The notes under the pieces were generated by a model. That model did no database searches, was not told where the DNA came from, and saw only the letters and a list, made by a program, of their open reading frames with translations. Below are positions 59,651 through 64,000 of a stretch of DNA of 64,000 bases, in pieces (positions within the stretch are counted from its first letter, which is position 1; the number at the start of each line of letters is the position of its first letter). Source of the stretch: Rhodobiaceae bacterium. Lineage in GTDB: Bacteria; Pseudomonadota; Alphaproteobacteria; Rhizobiales; Tepidamorphaceae. The DNA is taken from contig JACKJR010000003.1 in NCBI GenBank assembly GCA_020637855.1, forward strand, positions 124,001-188,000, read 5' to 3'. Position numbers and translations under genes: made by a program.

Positions 59651-60508
59651 TCAACCCGTCACCAGAATTGTCATGCCGGCCAGAATGAACGCGGCCCATC
59701 CCAGTCTTTGCGCGATGTTGCCTTCCCGCAGCAGGAAGCTGCCGGCGAGGACCGTCAGAAGCACGCTGACTTCGCGCAATGGCGCGACATAGGTGACGGG
59801 GGTGAAGGTGAGGGCGTAGAGTACCAGAATGTAGGCGAGCGGATTGAATGCCGCGATGGCAAGGACGCCGAGGCGGTGTTCGCGCCAGTGACTGGCGATC
59901 AACTGCCTTTTGCGGAGCGCTATCGGCGCGAGCAGGGTGGCTCTGCCAAGGCTGGAAACGTAGTCCAGTAAAAGTGGCGGAACGAGCAGAACGGAAACCG
60001 CATGTGCATCCCATGCGGTGTAGCTGCCGATCAGCATTCCCGCACCAATTCCGAACAGTAGCGAAGCCGTGCTGTCCGACATGTTCCGCCGGATACCTCC
60101 GGTCAGGAAGAATACGCCGAGGATAATGATCGCAGCGCCAACGGCCATTTGCGGCACGAGCTTTTCCCCAAGCAACGTTATGGCAAGGACGCTCGACAGG
60201 ATTGGCCCGGTTGCCCGCGCCGTGGGGTAGATGAGGGAAAGGTCCCCCTTCCTGTATCCGGTCTGTAGCAACAGGAAATAGCCCAGATGCAGGATGGTGC
60301 TGCCGGCGATGAAACCGAATTGCGCAAGGCCGAGTTCTGGCTGTTCAACGGCAATGATCCATATCGCAAGCGGCAAATAGAGCACGACAGAAACGATCGA
60401 GAAGAGCCAGATCAGTTCTGGCCCGCCATCGATCCGCTTGACGAAGAAATTCCAGGTTGCGTGGCAGATGGCGGCGGCAAGGACAAGGGCCAGTCCGAGA
60501 GATGTCAT
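59651..60508 (-). CDS. EamA/DMT-family permease
   Basis: This is a 285-residue inner-membrane transporter with about ten helices in two EamA repeats: LVLAAAICHATWNFFVKRI begins the first, and PLREVSVLLTVLAGSFLLREGN belongs to the second. A substrate cannot be assigned. It is on the minus strand, convergent with pleD. A probable broken small gene is upstream on the same strand. Confidence 0.88.
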   Translation of the reverse strand: MTSLGLALVLAAAICHATWNFFVKRIDGGPELIWLFSIVSVVLYLPLAIWIIAVEQPELGLAQFGFIAGSTILHLGYFLLLQTGYRKGDLSLIYPTARATGPILSSVLAITLLGEKLVPQMAVGAAIIILGVFFLTGGIRRNMSDSTASLLFGIGAGMLIGSYTAWDAHAVSVLLVPPLLLDYVSSLGRATLLAPIALRKRQLIASHWREHRLGVLAIAAFNPLAYILVLYALTFTPVTYVAPLREVSVLLTVLAGSFLLREGNIAQRLGWAAFILAGMTILVTG

Positions 60509-60516
60509 GTGTAACC

Positions 60517-60793
60517 TCAGGAGTTGGGATTCAGACGTGTTTCAACACGCCTTCTCCATCCCCTCTGGTCTTTTAGGTCCAATCGATCTTCAGGTTTCGG
60601 GCTTGGCGCGTGTCGGATTTCGGGACTGAAAAGGCGAAGCGCGCAGCGCGTATCGGCAATACGGGCAAGTGCTTCAACGCATTCAGAATCGAAATCCGCC
60701 GCGTCCTCGTGGATATGGCGAAAAAGGACTGACTCGGCGTCGCAGAAGCTCGAAAGGGATGTGCCCTTCCTTCGCTTCAGCTCCTGAAGTCAT
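60517..60793 (-). pseudogene. Probable small gene interrupted by a one-base frameshift
   Basis: On the minus strand ATG 60793 opens a frame MTSGAEAKEGHIPFELLRR that stops soon. Shifting by one base near 60736 continues into a protein-like frame containing ESVLFRHIHEDAADFD and CVEALARIADTRCALRLF to the stop at 60517-60519. The joined product would be about 91 residues, acidic in the middle and basic at the end. The second frame has no start of its own over about 70 codons. It is a disrupted gene, a sequencing indel or, less likely, a programmed frameshift. The family is not recognised. Confidence 0.4.
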
Positions 60794-61004
60794 TTCATTT
60801 TCGCACATACCAAGCACCAAATCCTGAGGATCGATTAGACCTTATCCTCGGGTGTCTGCCGTATCCGGCTCATCACGGCGCTCGGTCCAGCTTGCCGACA
60901 GGCAACGGAACCCTAGCCACACATGGAAAGGCTAGAGCGGATGCTATTCCAAGCCTTCGGTCCGGGAAAGGTGATTGTTTGCATGGCTGCTGCCGTTGCC
61001 GTGA

Positions 61005-61040
61005 ATACAAAAAAGCCGCTGACAGGCGTCAACGGCTTTT
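61005..61040 (-). terminator. Rho-independent terminator of rpmG
   Basis: On the minus strand AAAAGCCG/CGGCTTTT (61011-61018 and 61033-61040) plus TGAC/GTCA inside form a long stem with one mismatch, followed by a run of T residues. It lies 25 bases after the rpmG stop. Confidence 0.88.
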
Positions 61041-61065
61041 GATGTGGTCTTATGTTCGCGGCAGC

Positions 61066-61233
61066 TTACTTGATCTTCGCCTCGCGGTATTCCACGTGCT
61101 TGCGCGCGACCGGATCGTATTTCTTCTTGACCATCTTTTCGGTCATGGTGCGCGAGTTCTTCTTGGTGACGTAGAAGTGTCCGGTGTCGGCGCTCGACAC
61201 GAGACGGATCTTGATCGTGGTAGCCTTGGCCAT
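61066..61233 (-). CDS. rpmG: 50S ribosomal protein L33
   Basis: This is a 55-residue basic protein, MAKATTIKIRLVSSADT at the start, then GHFYVTKKNSRT, MVKKKYDPVARKHVEYREA. It has the alphaproteobacterial length and lacks the zinc-binding cysteines of other L33 forms, so it does not depend on zinc. Its own promoter and terminator mark it as a single-gene unit. Confidence 0.96.
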   Translation of the reverse strand: MAKATTIKIRLVSSADTGHFYVTKKNSRTMTEKMVKKKYDPVARKHVEYREAKIK

Positions 61234-61342
61234 CGTCTTGCCCTGCGTTCGCTTGACCGCGCAGCTGCCGGTTAAGCAGGTTCAATGCGGCTGGTAATGA
61301 AAAGAAAGCGCGCCACGATTGCTCGCAGCGCATTGGTGGCGG

Positions 61343-61372
61343 AAATAGCGTGATGCTGGCGATAAAGTCAAG
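61343..61372 (-). promoter_or_regulatory. Predicted promoter of rpmG
   Basis: On the minus strand CTTGACT (61366-61372) is followed after 17 bases by CTATTT (61343-61348). This resembles the rhizobial housekeeping consensus CTTGAC...CTATAT. The start of transcription would be about 100 bases before the rpmG ATG. Confidence 0.6.
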
Positions 61373-61407
61373 TCATGGACGCGGGGCTGGTGCCTCAATA
61401 TGCCGCG

Positions 61408-62598
61408 TTACGCGGCGGGTGCTGAACGGCGGGTGAATCCGCGCCAGGCCGTGACGATCGCATAGGCTGCAAAAAGGGTGGCCAGAAACCAGGCGAGCCC
61501 CTGCGGGCCGGCTTTCTGCATCGAGATGCCCCCAACGGCAGGCCCGAAGATCATGCCGAGCGCATACATCATGACGAACATCGCGTTTGCACCGGCCAGG
61601 TCGATACCGCGGAAGCGCGAACCAAGATGCGTCAATCCGATGGTGTAGAGCCCGCCGGTGATCCCGCCCCAAACGAGCACGACCGTGTAAGCGATGACCG
61701 GTGTGGTGATCACCAGGGGCAGCGCGATCATGCCGGCCACGCCGACGAGACTGCATAAAAACAACAGCAGGACACGGTTGTGGCGATCGGCCAGCAATCC
61801 GAGCGGGATCTGGAACAGGAGGTTGCCGATACCGACCATCGTCAGCAGAAGCGCCGACTGGTACTCGGCAAGCCCGCTGCGCAGACCGAACAGGGCAAGG
61901 AACGCGAAGCCGGTCTGCTCGGTCGCGCCGAAAACGAATGCGGCGAGCGTTGCCGAGGGGGCAATCCACAAGAAGGCAATGAATTTCTGCGTCGGGGCGT
62001 CGTGAACGGCAGGGGCAACATCGCGCGCCATCCAGACCGGCACGATGGAAACCAGAAAGGCCGCCAGTCCGACCAGGAAAGGCGCCAGCCCGTCCGAGCC
62101 TGTCATGGCGAGCACGGCAGGCCCCGCGGCAAAGCCTGCCGATAGAACGGATGCGTAGATGCCCATGATGACGCCGCGGCGGGCCTCGTCGGCTGCGGAG
62201 TTGATCCAGAATTCCGCGATCACGAATGTGAAGGTTGCCGCGCCCGTGAATGCGAAGCGGATCGGGAACCATGCCCATGTCGGCGTGAACGGGAGGGCAA
62301 GCAGACAAACCGCGCATGTGAGGATGGAGCCGACAAGCAGGGGAATGGCACCGTAGCGGCCTGCGAGCGGGGCTGCGAAGGGCGCGGCGAAAAGGGCCGC
62401 GACGCCGGCAGTGGCGGTGTTCATGCCGATCAGCGTGTCGGTTTCACCACGCGCTTCGAGCACCAGAGACAGCAGCGGGAACGACAGCGATATGCTGAAA
62501 CCGGAAATGGAGATGCAGGCGATCGCGGCGGCAATGGCGCGCGGATCGCCAAAAGAGGAGAATGGCTTGCGAAATCCGTTGTTGGCCGGCGTGTTCAT
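61408..62598 (-). CDS. MFS transporter
   Basis: This is a 396-residue 12-helix permease of the major facilitator superfamily. The loop between helices 2 and 3 has PLAGRYGAIPLLVGS, the A-like motif, and GLLADRHNRVLLL is the repeat in the second half. The closest general type is the drug/sugar-efflux-like YcaD group (FVIAEFWINSAADEARRG). The substrate is unknown. It lies between rpmG and the NUDIX gene on the minus strand. Confidence 0.88.
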   Translation of the reverse strand: MNTPANNGFRKPFSSFGDPRAIAAAIACISISGFSISLSFPLLSLVLEARGETDTLIGMNTATAGVAALFAAPFAAPLAGRYGAIPLLVGSILTCAVCLLALPFTPTWAWFPIRFAFTGAATFTFVIAEFWINSAADEARRGVIMGIYASVLSAGFAAGPAVLAMTGSDGLAPFLVGLAAFLVSIVPVWMARDVAPAVHDAPTQKFIAFLWIAPSATLAAFVFGATEQTGFAFLALFGLRSGLAEYQSALLLTMVGIGNLLFQIPLGLLADRHNRVLLLFLCSLVGVAGMIALPLVITTPVIAYTVVLVWGGITGGLYTIGLTHLGSRFRGIDLAGANAMFVMMYALGMIFGPAVGGISMQKAGPQGLAWFLATLFAAYAIVTAWRGFTRRSAPAA

Positions 62599-62673
62599 GG
62601 GCGCTGTGTAGCGCTATTCACGTCTTGGGGATACGCCAATCCGGTATCGCCGGAATGCTGCCGCGACAGCCGT

Positions 62674-63411
62674 TCAGACGATTTCGCGGATGAAGCGTCC
62701 GCGTACCCAGTGGTAGTACGGGACGGGGAGATCGCGGCTCAGATCCGGATCCTCCTTGAGTCGGCCTGAGAGCTCCTCCAGCACAACGGAGGTGATTGTC
62801 GGCAGTTTCAGTTCGGAGGTTTCCGTGACCGGCATCCAGACCAGCTTTTCCAGTTCTTCCGACGGGCGCATCAGCGCGTCGGTCGAGTGGCCCGTCTGCG
62901 TCATGTCGATGGCGAAGAAGCGGGTGTCGAAACGGCGCGGGCGCCGTGGCGGGGTGATGGCGCGGGCAACGAAACGCAGAACGGACAGATCGGGCGCAAG
63001 ACCGAGGCCGAAGAAATCCGTCCAGTCCGTTGCCCTGGGAGCGCAGGTGTCATGTGGCTTGCCGATGGCGATGCCGGTTTCCTCGAAGACCTCGCGAATC
63101 GCGGCAAGTCCCAGTGCGCGGGCGCGGTGTGCGCCTTTGCCCTGTTTCATCTCGCCAAGAAGGCGGGTCTGCACGGCGGGCTGAAGTTCTGCGGCAGCGG
63201 GGATGTAGCCGTCGGTCCGGTCGACACGTCCGCCGGGAAACACATACATGCCGGGCAGGAAGACATGCCGGTCATGGCGCCTTCCCATCAGGACGCGCGG
63301 CTCGTTTTCGCTGCGATCGAGCATGATGACGGTGGCGGCATCCTTCGGGCGCTGGTTCTTCCAGCGCTGTTCGCGCTCCGCATTGGTCAGCCTTTCCGCA
63401 AGGTCGGCCAT
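62674..63411 (-). CDS. NUDIX hydrolase
   Basis: This is a 245-residue NUDIX protein with a longer N- and C-terminal extension than the minimal domain. It has FLPGMYVFPGGRVD and the NUDIX box AAIREVFEETGIAIG; the first Gly and Glu of the box are less regular. It belongs to the group similar to NUDT8/19-like CoA or nucleotide-diphosphate hydrolases. ATG 63411 overlaps the DUF983 stop by one base (TGATG). Confidence 0.88.
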   Translation of the reverse strand: MADLAERLTNAEREQRWKNQRPKDAATVIMLDRSENEPRVLMGRRHDRHVFLPGMYVFPGGRVDRTDGYIPAAAELQPAVQTRLLGEMKQGKGAHRARALGLAAIREVFEETGIAIGKPHDTCAPRATDWTDFFGLGLAPDLSVLRFVARAITPPRRPRRFDTRFFAIDMTQTGHSTDALMRPSEELEKLVWMPVTETSELKLPTITSVVLEELSGRLKEDPDLSRDLPVPYYHWVRGRFIREIV

Positions 63412-63830
63412 CAGGCAGTTTCCTCCGCTTCCTCTCCAAAGCCATGCATCCTGAGCGCCCATTGCAGGCCGATCAATGCCGCCTTGACCGGCGGCAGGAG
63501 CGTCAATGCCAGAATAGTCGCCAGCGGTAGCCACAGCGCCATGTGCACCCAGACCGGCGGGTAGAATGCCATCTCGACCCACAATACGAGCGGCACGACG
63601 ATATGGCCGACGATGAAGATCGTGAAGTAGGGCGGGGCATCGTCGGCGCGGTGATGGTGCAGTTCCTCGCCGCAGTGAGGGCAGGTGTCATTCACTTTCA
63701 AATATGCCCGGTACATCTTGCCGATACCGCAACTGGGGCATTTCAGCGACAGACCGCGCCGCACCGCCTGCCACCAGTCGCGGGCAGGCAGGAGAGGGTG
63801 TTCGGGATTGCCGGTGTATTCGATGGTCAT
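63411..63830 (-). CDS. DUF983 zinc-ribbon membrane protein
   Basis: This is a 139-residue protein with two CxxC pairs (CPSCG and CPHCG, about residues 34-60) that make a zinc ribbon, followed by two membrane helices (about 72-92 and 95-118). It is a conserved alphaproteobacterial family of unknown function, sometimes next to cytochrome oxidase genes; here it lies between rnr and a NUDIX gene, coupled to both sides. Confidence 0.9.
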   Translation of the reverse strand: MTIEYTGNPEHPLLPARDWWQAVRRGLSLKCPSCGIGKMYRAYLKVNDTCPHCGEELHHHRADDAPPYFTIFIVGHIVVPLVLWVEMAFYPPVWVHMALWLPLATILALTLLPPVKAALIGLQWALRMHGFGEEAEETA

Positions 63831-63838
63831 GACAGATC

Positions 63839-64000
63839 CTACTTGCGGCGCCGGATGGCAGCGCGTCTTCGCGTATTGCCGCGCGGGGCATGTCTTGTCC
63901 GCTCGCGAAGCTTCTTGCGTTCAGAAGCCGGCAGTTTGCGGCCATGGGAGAGAATCTCAAAGCGCAGCATGCCGGCGACGGGAACCGCTTCTATCAGCCG
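63839..64000 (-). CDS. rnr: Ribonuclease R, C-terminal end only
   Basis: The last 53 codons of a frame that runs off the window. It reads RLIEAVPVAGMLRFEILSHG at the end of an S1 domain, then a very basic tail (ERKKLRERTRHA, RRRAAIRRRK). That fits the end of alphaproteobacterial RNase R, an exonuclease with S1 domain and basic tail. Genes rnr, DUF983 and NUDIX are neighbours in other rhizobia. The catalytic domain is outside the window. Confidence 0.7.
   Translation of the reverse strand, partial: RLIEAVPVAGMLRFEILSHGRKLPASERKKLRERTRHAPRGNTRRRAAIRRRK

Larger units (their letters stand above)
60509..61065. other. 557-base region between DMT permease and rpmG
   Basis: It holds the frameshifted small gene at 60517-60793 and the rpmG terminator at 61005-61040. 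Between them a hairpin CCTGAGGAT/ATCCTCGGG (60823-60852, one mismatch) is the only clear structure; 60853-61004 shows nothing else. Confidence 0.5.

Noticed and set aside
60524..60787. An 87-codon plus-strand frame before rpmG
   Set aside because: Its Ser/Arg-rich composition is typical of the antisense of a real gene; the minus-strand frames there look like protein.
1..64000. CRISPR array, prophage, toxin-antitoxin or known defence system
   Set aside because: No regularly spaced repeats, phage structural genes, transposase, nuclease-helicase clusters or toxin-antitoxin pairs were found on either strand.

Overview
The window is chromosomal DNA of a GC-rich alphaproteobacterium of the order Hyphomicrobiales (Rhizobiales). 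The evidence is the alphaproteobacterial marker set (MipZ, DivK-PleD, EipB, ATP12, ClpS-ClpA, PutR-PutA, DUF1489, DUF3572), rhizobial-type short palindromic intergenic repeats, and a probable GnnA/GnnB pair that would suit the diaminoglucose lipid A of Phyllobacteriaceae/Brucellaceae-like lineages. The genus cannot be fixed from sequence alone. There is no prophage, transposase, CRISPR array or rRNA; one tRNA-Leu(GAG) is present.

Layout. 1-5.6 kb: rarA (cut by the left edge), crcB, rluC-type pseudouridine synthase, a small membrane protein, HAD phosphatase, ATP12 chaperone and a membrane adenylate/guanylate cyclase, all on the plus strand and nearly gap-free. 5.6-12 kb: propionyl-CoA carboxylase, with pccB and pccA separated by a minus-strand block of a TauE-type permease and folP-folB-folK. 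12-15.2 kb: cfa with a structured leader, a GGCT-fold protein, acylphosphatase, lipB and an orphan FliN/SpoA protein. 15.3-19.1 kb: tRNA-Leu, a terminator, mgtE and gnnA-gnnB. 19.1-22.1 kb: a hydratase, thioesterase, GNAT and isovaleryl-CoA dehydrogenase.

22-36 kb is the most accessory-looking part. The leucine-degradation genes ivd, mccB and mccA are pulled apart. Between ivd and mccB lie a DMT permease, two tiny membrane proteins, a YdcF-type protein, a rhodanese, a Tat-exported FAD oxidase and two tandem paralogous outer-membrane beta-barrel proteins. Between mccB and mccA lies a complete sulfide/persulfide detoxification module: TauE permease, rhodanese-DUF2892 and BigR-type repressor, divergent from persulfide dioxygenase Blh, with a clear promoter/operator between them.

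36-47 kb: dodecin, DUF1489, SDR, panC, putR and divergent putA, then mipZ, a VWA protein, a membrane J-domain protein and a D-Ala-D-Ala carboxypeptidase with a SPOR domain. 47-57.4 kb: phasin behind a strong promoter with a perfect palindrome, clpS-clpA, HIT, a FemAB-like acyltransferase with an AT-rich in-frame insertion, GDPD, RidA, eipB, dinB, ROK kinase and DUF3572. 57.5-64 kb: divK-pleD, a highly structured intergenic stretch, DMT permease, a probable frameshifted small gene, rpmG, MFS permease, NUDIX, DUF983 and the 3' end of rnr.

Non-coding highlights are palindromic repeats at three convergent gene junctions, a likely unannotated structured RNA after pleD, a roughly 65-nt hairpin-filled leader before cfa, and a one-base-frameshifted small gene upstream of rpmG. 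No clearly new multi-gene defence or biosynthetic system is visible. The best candidates for new biology are the paired barrel proteins with the FAD oxidase, the post-pleD RNA candidate and the repeat elements.
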